Below are positions 8,252 to 16,287 of a stretch of DNA of 64,000 bases, one piece after another. The translations under genes were made by a program, and so were the position numbers. Where the stretch lies: assembly GCA_022824465.1 (NCBI GenBank), contig JAJDZV010000004.1:434001-498000 (forward strand). Reading direction: 5' to 3'. The notes under the pieces are model-generated. The model was not told the DNA's origin. It ran no database searches and was given only the letters and a program-made list of their open reading frames with translations. The stretch comes from Anaerolineae bacterium. GTDB lineage: Bacteria; Chloroflexota; Anaerolineae; Aggregatilineales; Phototrophicaceae. Every line of letters starts with the position of its first letter. Position 1 is the first letter of the stretch.

Positions 8252-8821
8252 GTGCCGGATGGTCATGTGACGACGCGCGAAACCGACTGGCAAATCCGAC
8301 TGTTCGCCAATCAAAGGCTGATCGCGAGCGGCGTCGCGCCTTCCGTCCCGGCGATCGCAAGCGAATTCGCGATGAGGCCAAGGGAAGTTGCGGACGCGCT
8401 GCACAGGCTGCATCAGGCTTGCGCGCTGACGATTATGGCAGGCGGCGACGCGAGGATCGAGGCGCGTCATCCGCTGACGGGCGAAATCATGCGCTACGCG
8501 GTCGAAGCCGAGACGCTGGGGTATGACGGGGGTTGGCTTGTGCACTTCGCCCAGCCATTTCGCCAATGATAAGACGACATTGTAGAAATTTGAGCGGGTA
8601 TTCTACTCTTCCGGACGGATTCGGAGATCGACAAATGGCGCCAAGTCAGTGGGCGGGAGCGAGGCGCGGAATTGGCATTGCCGCAGGCGTGGGCGTTGGC
8701 GAGACGCTGGTATCGGGACCGGATGTCTTGGACTTTCCGTGGCAAGACGGTGGCTGAGGCGCAGCGCATATGCCGCGCTTTAGGCTTGCGAGACGACGTT
8801 TGGCGCGCGGCGGAAACGTAG
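8252..8821 (+). pseudogene. Decayed MerB-like (organomercurial lyase family) gene
   Basis: One frame stays open from a GTG right after the terminator to 8566. It then meets TGA-TAA (8567-8572) and a further TGA (8591-8593), and continues in the same frame to TAG at 8819-8821. The first part looks like the winged-helix domain of MerB-like proteins (PSVPAIASEFAMRPREVADA) and ends in WLVHFAQPF. The part after the stops reads ILLFRTDSEIDKW and then LARRWYRDRMSW ... AEAQRICRALGLRDDVW, which matches the C-terminal region of those proteins as I remember them. The middle is shortened and a CxxC-type segment appears as HPLTG. Loss of cysteines plus three nonsense codons suggests a pseudogene. Confidence 0.6.
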
Positions 8822-8873
8822 GAGGCCGGTTGTAATTAGAGTGAGCGATGACGACAAAGACAGAGGAGCGACT

Positions 8874-9608
8874 ATGTGCGCCAACGGCGAACTGCCCTAC
8901 AAGCGTGTCCTGCTCAAGTTGAGCGGCGAGGCGCTTGCTGGAGAAAGCGGCGCGGGCATTGACCCGGAAATGGCAGCCTATATTGCGCAGCGCGTGCGGG
9001 AGGTTCACGAGTTGGGTATTGAGGTGGCGATCGTGATCGGCGCCGGCAACCTGTGGCGTGGCGAACCGGCGGCGAAACTGGGCATGGACCGCAGCACGGC
9101 CGACCACATGGGTATGATCGCCACCGTCATGAACGGCCTGGCGCTGCAAGACGCCATCGAGCGCCAGGGCATCGTGACGCGCGTGCAGACTGCGGTTGAG
9201 ATGAACTCGATCGCCGAGCCCTACATTCGCCTGCGCGCCATCCGTCACATGGAAAAGGGACGCGTCGTCATCCTCACCGGCGGCATCGGGAGTCCTTATT
9301 TCACGACTGACTCGGCGGCGGCTTTGCGCGCCAGCGAGATTCATGCCGATGTCATCGTCAAGGCGACCAAAGTCGACGGCGTCTACTCGGCTGATCCCCT
9401 GCGTAACCGCGATGCCGAGCGCTACCGTTCGCTGGACTATCAGCAGGTGCTGGATCAACAACTGCGGGTGATGGACACGACGGCATTCACCCTCTGCCAG
9501 GAAAACGCCATGCCCATAGTCGTGCTCGACTTCTGGAGCCCGGAGGATCTGGTGAAGGCGCTAAAGGGCGACCACTCGGTTGGCACGGTCATTTCCGGCG
9601 GAGCGTAA
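8874..9608 (+). CDS. pyrH: UMP kinase
   Basis: PyrH phosphorylates UMP to UDP in pyrimidine nucleotide synthesis and belongs to the amino-acid kinase fold. The protein shows YKRVLLKLSGEALAGE at the N-terminus, VIGAGNLWRG, DHMGMIATVMNGLALQDAI, the nucleotide loop VILTGGIGSPYFTTDSAA and VDGVYSADP. I prefer the ATG at 8874 (244 residues, AGAGGAG upstream) over an in-frame GTG at 8841, since 240 residues is normal for the family. The usual partner frr is not downstream; a glycosyltransferase gene follows instead. Confidence 0.96.
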   Translation: MCANGELPYKRVLLKLSGEALAGESGAGIDPEMAAYIAQRVREVHELGIEVAIVIGAGNLWRGEPAAKLGMDRSTADHMGMIATVMNGLALQDAIERQGIVTRVQTAVEMNSIAEPYIRLRAIRHMEKGRVVILTGGIGSPYFTTDSAAALRASEIHADVIVKATKVDGVYSADPLRNRDAERYRSLDYQQVLDQQLRVMDTTAFTLCQENAMPIVVLDFWSPEDLVKALKGDHSVGTVISGGA

Positions 9609-9708
9609 ACCAGGAGCACGCGTAACGCTCGCTTTGCAACCGTTTTGGCGGGTGTTAAACTCCGATACATGCGTAAATTCAGCGGGCGCCGCGCCTGGAG
9701 CCAGCATT

Positions 9709-11145
9709 ATGGGCAAGCGAATCGCCGTCTTTTCCATGACGCCGTTGTTTCCAGACTTCGCAATGGGCGGCGGACAGGTGCAACTCAAAAAGGTGGCGCT
9801 CTACCTTGGCGAGCAGGGTCACCGGCTGCGGATTCTGTCGACGCGGCGCAAGGGCTCGGCCACGCCCTTTCGCTGGCACGAGAATGTTGAGATTCAGCCG
9901 GTTCTGCGTTTCAAACAGCCTTATCCGGAGCCGTACTTCACGCCGCTTTATCACATTGCCAATGCCATGCGTTATGTCGGCGGCGCCATCGCAGAGGCTG
10001 ATGTCCACTACAGCCACGACGGCGGGCTGATATTCCCCTACGTCTATCGCGATATTCCGACCGTCATTTCGCTCCGCAGCATCATCTATCCGGAGACGAT
10101 GCAATGCGCCTATCTGTTTCAAGGGGATGAATGGATCCTGCCGTCCGTGCATACTCGCGCAAGTTATGAAGCGGTTGTGAGCCAGTTCGCGCCGGCGGTC
10201 GGCGAGCGTATGCACGCCATTTATAATGGTTTCGACTGGGATTACTACCGCTATACCGAGCCGCGAGCGATCTTCAGGCTCGTTCCGGCAGAGGTCGCGA
10301 ACCAACCAACACTGCTCTTTCCGCATCGCCCGGAAGAGCCGAAAGGCATCTACCAAGCGTTGCAGGTCGCGCGGAAGCTGAGGCGCGATTATGGCTGGCG
10401 GGATCTGCGTGTATTGGCGCCGCGCTGGCTGGATAGCGATAGCGCAAGCGGCAACCGCGCCTATTATGACCGGCTGCAGCGGCGCATCCATGAAGCGGGC
10501 TTGGACGAGGTCTTCGTTTTTCACGATTGGATCAGCGAAGATCTCATTCCGGAATACTACAGTCTGGCGGATGTGACGCTATGCATCGGCAGTTTGGTGG
10601 AGACATTCGGCAACACGGTCTTTGAGTCGCTCGGTTGCGGCACGCCGGCGATCGTCTCGCGGGTAGGTCCCTATCGCGAGCTGCTGCCTGACGCGCATAT
10701 CGACCGGGTCGACTTCGGCGATATCGAGGGCGCGGCAGCCATGGCGCACCGGATATTGAGCGAGCGCCGGCGAACCTCTGCGGCGACTATGAGCTACCTA
10801 AGAGCGGAGTTTTCACAAGACGCTATGGTCAAGGCTTACGCCAAGGTCATTCTCAACGCGAAGAAACGTCCGCCGTTGGAATATCGCCTGCCCCGCTTCA
10901 ATGACAGCACACGCTACACGCTGGCGCCCTGGTGCTATGTTTCGCGGTCCAAAGGCGTCTATCACGACTTTCTTGGAAGATATACGACGGACGAGAAGCT
11001 AGTCGAGGCAAGCCAGAAACATCCGGAGGGTTTTCCAAGCGCCGCAGTTGACCGGGCGCAATTGAGCAATTGGCTGGATGATGGCTATGTCGTTCCGCGC
11101 GTCAGGACGAGGCCTCAGAAAGCGAGTGAAGCGCCGCCAGGTTGA
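9709..11145 (+). CDS. GT4-like glycosyltransferase
   Basis: A 478-residue GT-B glycosyltransferase. The N-terminal domain begins KRIAVFSMTPLFPDFAMGGG, a typical nucleotide-sugar glycosyltransferase start with a glycine-rich loop, and the C-terminal donor-binding domain has VETFGNTVFESLGCGTPAIV near residues 300-320, where Glu-x7-Glu is the family donor motif. A C-terminal region of about 90 residues beyond the fold (LEYRLPRFNDS to the end) is unusual and not recognised. The ATG at 9709 is preferred because the upstream extension is non-conserved in character. Its last 44 bases overlap the end of the opposite-strand PpiC gene. Acceptor and sugar are unknown. Confidence 0.85.
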   Translation: MGKRIAVFSMTPLFPDFAMGGGQVQLKKVALYLGEQGHRLRILSTRRKGSATPFRWHENVEIQPVLRFKQPYPEPYFTPLYHIANAMRYVGGAIAEADVHYSHDGGLIFPYVYRDIPTVISLRSIIYPETMQCAYLFQGDEWILPSVHTRASYEAVVSQFAPAVGERMHAIYNGFDWDYYRYTEPRAIFRLVPAEVANQPTLLFPHRPEEPKGIYQALQVARKLRRDYGWRDLRVLAPRWLDSDSASGNRAYYDRLQRRIHEAGLDEVFVFHDWISEDLIPEYYSLADVTLCIGSLVETFGNTVFESLGCGTPAIVSRVGPYRELLPDAHIDRVDFGDIEGAAAMAHRILSERRRTSAATMSYLRAEFSQDAMVKAYAKVILNAKKRPPLEYRLPRFNDSTRYTLAPWCYVSRSKGVYHDFLGRYTTDEKLVEASQKHPEGFPSAAVDRAQLSNWLDDGYVVPRVRTRPQKASEAPPG

Positions 11146-12022
11146 AGCGAATCGCAGCCGCTTCGAGCTGGTCTTCCAGCCATAAGTTGAAGACGTTTTC
11201 GCGGATATACGGCATTCGACCGGCTTCAATGCCGCGCCGCGCCCGGCCGGTGACTTGCAAAACGTGATAGCCGAGGCGGGTGGCTATCGGACCGCCGATT
11301 TCGCCCATCGCCTGTGAGAAGGCGGCATCGCCCAAGCGGGGATCGAGCAGTTCGCCACGGACAAACCAGCCGAGGTCGCCGCCGAAGTCGCGCGTCGAGA
11401 CGTCCAGCGAGAGCGCGGCAGCCAGCGCGCCAAAGCTGAGGCCGGAGCGCAAGCGCTCGATTGCCAACTCGGCGTCGCCCTGGCTCGCGACCAGGATATG
11501 ACGAGCGCGCACGTGCGGCGCCGCATCCTGCAGATGAGCCGTCACATGCTCGCGAACCGCCAAGGTGGCGAGGTGGAGGTGGACGGCGTTCCAGAGCGCT
11601 TCCGCGGAAAACTGGTTGTCCGCCAGCCACGCCGCCCAAACTGCCGCATCCGCGTTGGCTCGGTAGCCGGCGATGATTGCATCAACTGACTCTGCTGGCA
11701 CAGCAATATCGTTTGCTTCCGCGAATTGCAGTATCAGTTCGTCATTGATCATACGATTCAGCACATCAAAGGCGAGCGCGTCGGGATCGGCAGCGTCGGA
11801 AATGGCGGCAGCGTGAACGAATTCGGCGTCGAATCGCTCTCGTGTGATCAGGACGCCATTGACGCTTGCAAGAGCGCCGTCTAGCGTGGCCGCGGATTCG
11901 CTAGACGCGTGTGGCGCCGCCGGATCGCTGTCGGACGCTTGAAGCGCTGGCGTGGACACAAAAAGCAAGAGCGACAGCGCCAACCAAAGGGAGCGAATAC
12001 AAGCGTGAAGTCGCCAATGCAC
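11102..12022 (-). CDS. PpiC/SurA-type peptidyl-prolyl isomerase, secreted
   Basis: A 306-residue parvulin-family foldase. After a signal segment rich in Leu (SLWLALSLLLFVSTPALQA) comes a SurA-like N-terminal helical region with VLNRMINDELILQFAEAN, and the parvulin domain covers roughly residues 160-260, with VRARHILVAS, FGGDLGWFVRGEL and the IGGPIATRLGYHVLQV block. It would catalyse proline isomerisation in secreted proteins outside the membrane. I chose the GTG at 12020-12022 because AAGGA lies seven bases upstream; a TTG 21 bases further out is possible. The 3' end overlaps the convergent glycosyltransferase gene by 44 bases. Confidence 0.85.
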   Translation of the reverse strand: MHWRLHACIRSLWLALSLLLFVSTPALQASDSDPAAPHASSESAATLDGALASVNGVLITRERFDAEFVHAAAISDAADPDALAFDVLNRMINDELILQFAEANDIAVPAESVDAIIAGYRANADAAVWAAWLADNQFSAEALWNAVHLHLATLAVREHVTAHLQDAAPHVRARHILVASQGDAELAIERLRSGLSFGALAAALSLDVSTRDFGGDLGWFVRGELLDPRLGDAAFSQAMGEIGGPIATRLGYHVLQVTGRARRGIEAGRMPYIRENVFNLWLEDQLEAAAIRFNLAALHSLSEASS

Positions 12023-12194
12023 GACGGAATCCTTTATCCACAATCATTGCGAACATCCGTCATTATGCGCGCGCGCGATTTGACGGGCAAGTCGCTAGCG
12101 GCTGGATTTCGGAGGCGGCGCCGGGCTGACGTTGACGCGCCCAAGCGGCGCCATGATATACTCGTTGCGGATGTGAGCGATTGAGGAGACGGCG

Positions 12195-13046
12195 ATGGCA
12201 GTGATCACCGAGTTGATTGATGTCGGCCTTCAATTGAAACGGCAAGGCAACCTGCGCGGCGCGATCGAACATTTTCGGCAGTTGCATGCCACCTACCCGG
12301 GCAACGCGCGAATCATGTTTGAGTTGGCGGCTTGCTGGACCGCTTTTGATGTGCCGGAGCAGGCGCTGCCGCTCTATCGCGATCTCCTGAAAGCGCCCAA
12401 GGGACAGGGTCTTCCGCCAAAGGATATGCCACGGCTCTACACGCGCCACGGCGCTGCGCTGCTGACGCTGGGGGAAAGCCAGGAAGCCTTGACCACAATT
12501 GATGAAGGCTTGCGCTTGCACCCGAGTTACCGTCCCTTGCGCGTCTGGCGCATCGTCGCCTTAAGCCGCGACGACGCGGATCGACAGGCGCTGCTGGAAG
12601 CGCTCGACCTTCTGCTGGAGTCGCTGGCGCCGTCGCGCTGGGATGTCTTTGAGGACGAGATTGTCGCCGCGGTCAATCAATTGCGACCGACGCCATCAGT
12701 CGCTGCGAGTCATGAGTCGGCTCAATCATCGCCGGTCTCCGCATTGCCGCCAGAAGCCGCCCGCGACCTCGAAGCGCCAGAAGCGCGGCTGCCGGTCGAA
12801 ACCAGCGACGCCAGCGACGCGGACGATTCTGTCGCTGAAGTCGATATAGAAGTCAAGGTGAAGAACCGACCTAAAACGACGACGCGAAAGTCACGACGAA
12901 ATAAACGGAGGCAGCCAGCGCAGCTAGGCAAGAAGGCGGTCCGAATCGACATCAGCGAAGACGCTACGACCGCAGATGCGGCGCCAGACGACGACGATCG
13001 GCCCGCGCAGGCGACTTCGCGCAGGATTCCCGTCGACCCGGACTGA
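12195..13046 (+). CDS. TPR-repeat protein with charged tail
   Basis: The 283-residue protein contains tetratricopeptide repeats in the first 140 residues (for example GNLRGAIEHFRQLHATYPGN and ALLTLGESQEALTTIDEGLR), a helical scaffold for protein contacts. From about residue 160 the chain is low complexity, alternately acidic and basic, with a cluster of Lys and Arg (TTRKSRRNKRRQP) near residue 240, so it is probably disordered and may bind nucleic acid or acidic partners. GAGGAG lies upstream of the ATG. The specific role is unknown. It converges with the ABC-F gene 13 bases downstream. Confidence 0.75.
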   Translation: MAVITELIDVGLQLKRQGNLRGAIEHFRQLHATYPGNARIMFELAACWTAFDVPEQALPLYRDLLKAPKGQGLPPKDMPRLYTRHGAALLTLGESQEALTTIDEGLRLHPSYRPLRVWRIVALSRDDADRQALLEALDLLLESLAPSRWDVFEDEIVAAVNQLRPTPSVAASHESAQSSPVSALPPEAARDLEAPEARLPVETSDASDADDSVAEVDIEVKVKNRPKTTTRKSRRNKRRQPAQLGKKAVRIDISEDATTADAAPDDDDRPAQATSRRIPVDPD

Positions 13047-13059
13047 GCCTGGAAGCGAA

Positions 13060-14706
13060 TCACTCGATGACAAGCTTGCCGTCGCGCAGGCGCCAAACGG
13101 TCGTCGCTATTCTGTCAATAAACCAGCGGTCATGCGTCGCCGCGAGGATCGCGCCGGGAAAGCGCATCAGCGCCCGTTCCAGCGCCTCCAGACTCAGAAG
13201 ATCGAGATGATTGGTCGGCTCGTCCAACAGCAGCACATTGGCGCGGCTGTGGATCAGGCAAGCGATGCCGAGCTTGCGGCGCTGCCCCAGACTCAATTCC
13301 GCGACAGACTTCCTCGCCAGATGCGCGTCGCGGAACAGTCCGCTTCGGTGAAGCAAGGTGAGTATATTGTCGGCGCTGTCGTGGCTGATCTCTCGCAAGA
13401 CTTCTACCACATTGCGGCTTTCGTCGAAGGACTCGCCAGTTTGGTCCAGATAGCCCAGCCTGGCGCTTGGCATGACCGTAACCGCGCCGTTGGGCGCCGC
13501 CAGTTCGCCGGTGATCATGCGAAGCAGCGAAGTCTTGCCGCAGCCATTGGGCGCCGCCAAAGCGACCCGCTCCCCCCTGCGCAGAATAGCGTCCGCGCCG
13601 GAGATTAACGTCCGATCGCCAAAGGCAAGGCGCGCGCCGCGTAACTGCACCGGTTCCATGCTCATCAACGGCAGCGGGTCGAATACAAACTCTATGCGCC
13701 AAACATGTCGCGGATTATCAAGTTTGTCCGCTTCCAGCGACTGCAATTCCTGACGAGCCGAACGGACGCGCTTGCTAACCGTGCGGGCGACCTGCTGCCG
13801 AGCGGTGAATTTGATCCATTTGTCGCCATCATCCGGGCGCTTGGCCTTTCGATGTCCGTGCGCTTCTTTCTTCATTTCAGCTCTGAGCGCCTTCATGCGG
13901 TTTATCTGGCTGTGATAGGCGTCGACTTCCTGCTGATACTGCGCGTCGCGCGCGGCCAGATAGTCGTCGTAGTTGCCGTGATAGGTCGTCAAGCTGCGCG
14001 TCACGGCGGAGAGATCGAGAATCTTGGTGGCGACGCGATTGATGAAACGGCGGTCGTGCGTGATCATCAGCAGCGCCTGCGGATAGGTCAGCAGATAGTC
14101 TTCCAGCCAAGCCAAACCGGCGTAGTCCAGATGGTTCGTGGGTTCATCCAGGATCAGCAAATCGGGCGCCAGCAAGAGCAAGACCGCCAGGCCGACGCGC
14201 GTCTTTTCGCCGCCGCTTAGCGACATGATCTTCCGCTCTTCGCCGATGTGGCTCAGGTCCAAACCGGAAAATACCTGCTCGCGGCGTGCGCCCAGGGTAT
14301 AGCCGCCTCGCTGCTCAAATTGACTTTGAACCTGACCATAATCGTCCAAGACAGCGGCGATATCGTCGTCATGCGCCATCCGCATTTCCAAAGCGCGCAA
14401 GCGATCTTCCAGCGACGTCAGCTGGCCCAGCTGTTCGCCGACGTATTCGCCCACCGTCAGCGAATCGTCAACCTGCGCCTCCTGCGGCAAATAAGCGGCG
14501 ATGTTGCCAGGCGCGAGGCGAACCCTCCCGCGCTCGCCGGTATCAATGCCCAGGATCAGGCGGGCGAGCGTCGACTTGCCAACGCCGTTTTCGCCGACGA
14601 GGACAGCGCGCTCGCCTCGACTCAAACCTAGATTGACATCATCGAGTATCAGCTTGGCGCCGTAATACTTCTGGAGGCCGCTGACGCTAAGCACCTGTTC
14701 TGTCAT
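13060..14706 (-). CDS. ABC-F family ATP-binding protein
   Basis: This 548-residue protein has two ABC ATPase domains in one chain without membrane segments, as in the ABC-F ribosome-associated proteins (EttA, Uup and the antibiotic-resistance types). Domain 1 has the P-loop GENGVGKST (38-46), signature LSGGEKTRVGLA and LILDEPTNHLD; a charged linker of about 90 residues follows. Domain 2 has a P-loop with Ala in the first position (APNGCGKT), signature LSLGQRRKLGIA and VLLLDEPTNHLD. The ATG at 14704-14706 gives MTEQVLSVSGLQKYYG; a 27-residue upstream extension has no family support. Whether it acts in translation or resistance cannot be told. Confidence 0.88.
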   Translation of the reverse strand: MTEQVLSVSGLQKYYGAKLILDDVNLGLSRGERAVLVGENGVGKSTLARLILGIDTGERGRVRLAPGNIAAYLPQEAQVDDSLTVGEYVGEQLGQLTSLEDRLRALEMRMAHDDDIAAVLDDYGQVQSQFEQRGGYTLGARREQVFSGLDLSHIGEERKIMSLSGGEKTRVGLAVLLLLAPDLLILDEPTNHLDYAGLAWLEDYLLTYPQALLMITHDRRFINRVATKILDLSAVTRSLTTYHGNYDDYLAARDAQYQQEVDAYHSQINRMKALRAEMKKEAHGHRKAKRPDDGDKWIKFTARQQVARTVSKRVRSARQELQSLEADKLDNPRHVWRIEFVFDPLPLMSMEPVQLRGARLAFGDRTLISGADAILRRGERVALAAPNGCGKTSLLRMITGELAAPNGAVTVMPSARLGYLDQTGESFDESRNVVEVLREISHDSADNILTLLHRSGLFRDAHLARKSVAELSLGQRRKLGIACLIHSRANVLLLDEPTNHLDLLSLEALERALMRFPGAILAATHDRWFIDRIATTVWRLRDGKLVIE

Positions 14707-14794
14707 CGTCGCTTTCCGGCTCGTACCACACGATGGCGCGTTGGGCCGCGCTAGCGTCATTCTGCTTGTCATGTGTCGCGCTGACAACCGTCGG

Positions 14795-14823
14795 TTCAGT
14801 TTGGCGCCTTGGTCGCTTATAAT
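14795..14823 (+). promoter_or_regulatory. Promoter before the small membrane protein gene
   Basis: TTCAGT (14795-14800) and a consensus TATAAT (14818-14823) are 17 bases apart, 33 bases upstream of the ATG at 14856. Confidence 0.55.
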
Positions 14824-14855
14824 GCGGTCCAGCTTGGTATGGCTCGGGGCCTGAT

Positions 14856-15041
14856 ATGTTTGTTATCCTGGCGCATGGCGCATTGGGACCATTCGATGAA
14901 ATTATCTTCCTGGGGATCGCTGTCGTATTCCTGGGCATGATGGGCGTCAGTTGGCTGCGCAGCCAGCAGTTGGAAGCTGAGGAATTTGAAGACGGCGAAC
15001 AAGCGAATTCGCCCGACGCTGAGCATTTTGAGCTGAAATAG
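14856..15041 (+). CDS. Small single-pass membrane protein
   Basis: The 61-residue product has one hydrophobic segment, EIIFLGIAVVFLGMMGVSWL (about residues 15-34), followed by an acidic tail (EAEEFEDGEQ) that ends in ELK. A consensus -10 box lies just upstream and the stop is followed after eight bases by the VOC gene, so it probably heads a short operon with 15050-15740. There is no strong ribosome-binding site. No function can be assigned. Confidence 0.6.
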   Translation: MFVILAHGALGPFDEIIFLGIAVVFLGMMGVSWLRSQQLEAEEFEDGEQANSPDAEHFELK

Positions 15042-15049
15042 GAGGCAGC

Positions 15050-15439
15050 ATGAGACTGGAGCATATCGCATTCAACGTGGCTGATCCGGCGGCGCTGGCA
15101 GCCTGGTACTGTGAACATCTGGACATGCGGATTGTGCGGTCATTCGACGCGCCGCCCCATATCCATTTTCTGTCGGACAGCGCTGGCAAGAGCCTGATTG
15201 AGATCTACAGCAATCCGATAGGCTCGTTTATCGACTACCGACAGCATCATCCGGTCACCTTCCATCTGGCCTTCGCCGTCAGCGACATGGAAGCGTCGCA
15301 AAAGGATTTGGTCGAAGCGGGCGCCGAACTGGATGGCGATATCGAGACGACGCCATCCGGCGACAAACTGGCGTTTCTGCGCGACCCCTGGGGGTATACA
15401 ATTCAGCTTGTGCAGCGAGTATCGAAAATGATTGATTGA
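15050..15439 (+). CDS. VOC-fold (glyoxalase/dioxygenase-like) protein
   Basis: The 129-residue protein shows the two beta-alpha-beta-beta-beta halves of the vicinal oxygen chelate fold: RLEHIAFNVADPAALAAWY and the closing SLIEIYS in the first half, TFHLAFAVSDMEASQKDLVEAGAEL and FLRDPWGYTIQLVQR in the second. Metal-ligand positions include His5, Glu53 and His80, consistent with a metal-dependent enzyme. Substrate unknown. GGAGG upstream supports the ATG. Confidence 0.85.
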   Translation: MRLEHIAFNVADPAALAAWYCEHLDMRIVRSFDAPPHIHFLSDSAGKSLIEIYSNPIGSFIDYRQHHPVTFHLAFAVSDMEASQKDLVEAGAELDGDIETTPSGDKLAFLRDPWGYTIQLVQRVSKMID

Positions 15440-15446
15440 GGCCGTC

Positions 15447-15740
15447 ATGTGCTTGACCATCGGTTTTGACTTTCATACGCAAGGTGAAGAGCAGCCAGAC
15501 GCCTTCCTTGACGAATTCGAATTGCAGCAAATGTTTGACAGCACGCGCCGCTCCTTGGGAAGCGCCCTGGAGCGCAGTTTTCACGATGTGGTCTGCGGCG
15601 AGCATGACCGGGCGCCTGGTTTCACGGTCACCGGCGTCTATGACCGCGGGACAGAAGTCATGGATATCCAGTACCATGTGGATACATGCTGTCAAAGCTT
15701 CCTGTTGCGCGTTATGCAGGTCTTGAACAAGCGAGCGTGA
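15447..15740 (+). CDS. Uncharacterised small protein
   Basis: The 97-residue frame starts at an ATG preceded by GAGG and eight bases after the VOC stop. It contains CLTIGFDFHTQGEEQPDAFL, DDVVCGEHDRAPGF-like segments and CCQSFLLRVMQVL; three conserved-looking cysteines and histidines might bind metal, but this is speculation. No family is recognised. The spacing to dtd (16 bases) and to the VOC gene suggests one transcript. Confidence 0.55.
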   Translation: MCLTIGFDFHTQGEEQPDAFLDEFELQQMFDSTRRSLGSALERSFHDVVCGEHDRAPGFTVTGVYDRGTEVMDIQYHVDTCCQSFLLRVMQVLNKRA

Positions 15741-15756
15741 ACCGGAGGGTAGCGCC

Positions 15757-16206
15757 ATGCGGGTCTTGTTGCAGCGCGTCACGAAAGGCTCGGTTGCGGT
15801 CAACGGCAGTTGTGTTGGCGCGGTCGAAACCGGCTTTGTCGCTCTGGTGGGCGTGACGCATTCAGACAATGAATCAATCGCGGATAAACTGGCGACAAAG
15901 ACGGCAAACCTGCGCGTTTTCGCGGATGCCGCGGGCAAAATGAATCGGTCGCTGCTCGATGTCGGCGGCGGCGCGCTGGTGGTCTCGCAGTTCACGCTCT
16001 ATGCGGAAGCGCGCAAGGGCCGGCGGCCTAGTTATGTTCATGCAGCCCAGCCGGATCTTGCCGAGCCGCTGGTGCGATATTACGCGGAATGCTTGGCGCG
16101 CGCCGGCGTCAAGCGAGTCGAGCAAGGCCTTTTCGGCGCGATGATGCAGGTGGAGATCCACAACGATGGTCCGGTGACCATCATGCTCGACAGCGACCAA
16201 CTCTAG
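15757..16206 (+). CDS. dtd: D-aminoacyl-tRNA deacylase
   Basis: DTD hydrolyses D-amino acids and glycine wrongly attached to tRNA and so proofreads chirality. The 149-residue protein has the full family length, the N-terminal MRVLLQRVTKGSVAV, the SQFTLYAEARKGRRPSY segment with the catalytic Thr region, and the NDGPVTIMLDS cis-Gly-Pro motif at the C-terminus. GGAGGG precedes the ATG. It lies at the end of the 14856-16206 group. Confidence 0.96.
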   Translation: MRVLLQRVTKGSVAVNGSCVGAVETGFVALVGVTHSDNESIADKLATKTANLRVFADAAGKMNRSLLDVGGGALVVSQFTLYAEARKGRRPSYVHAAQPDLAEPLVRYYAECLARAGVKRVEQGLFGAMMQVEIHNDGPVTIMLDSDQL

Positions 16207-16230
16207 ATTCTGACTGCATTCTCAAGAACG

Positions 16231-16256
16231 CAAAAGGCGACCCAGCCGGATCGCCT
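16231..16256 (-). terminator. Probable terminator of amt
   Basis: Read on the minus strand, AGGCGA and TCGCCT form a stem around a ten-base loop and are followed by TTTTG. It lies about 30 bases after the amt stop, in the convergent gap between dtd and amt. Confidence 0.5.
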
Positions 16257-16287
16257 ATGAATTGGCTTTTTCTTTGAGTCCCGCGCC

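Noticed and set aside
8567..8593. Selenocysteine reading of TGA in the MerB-like gene
   Set aside because: The same frame also has TAA directly after the first TGA, and there are three stops. Nonsense decay is simpler, although the last TGA sits near the expected catalytic Cys.
8646..9461. Long minus-strand frame (271 codons) opposite pyrH
   Set aside because: It is the shadow of the pyrH coding strand in GC-rich sequence; its translation has no family likeness.
15432..15446. TTG start 15 bases before the ATG of the small gene at 15447
   Set aside because: It overlaps the stop of the VOC gene and has no ribosome-binding site; the ATG has GAGG at good spacing.
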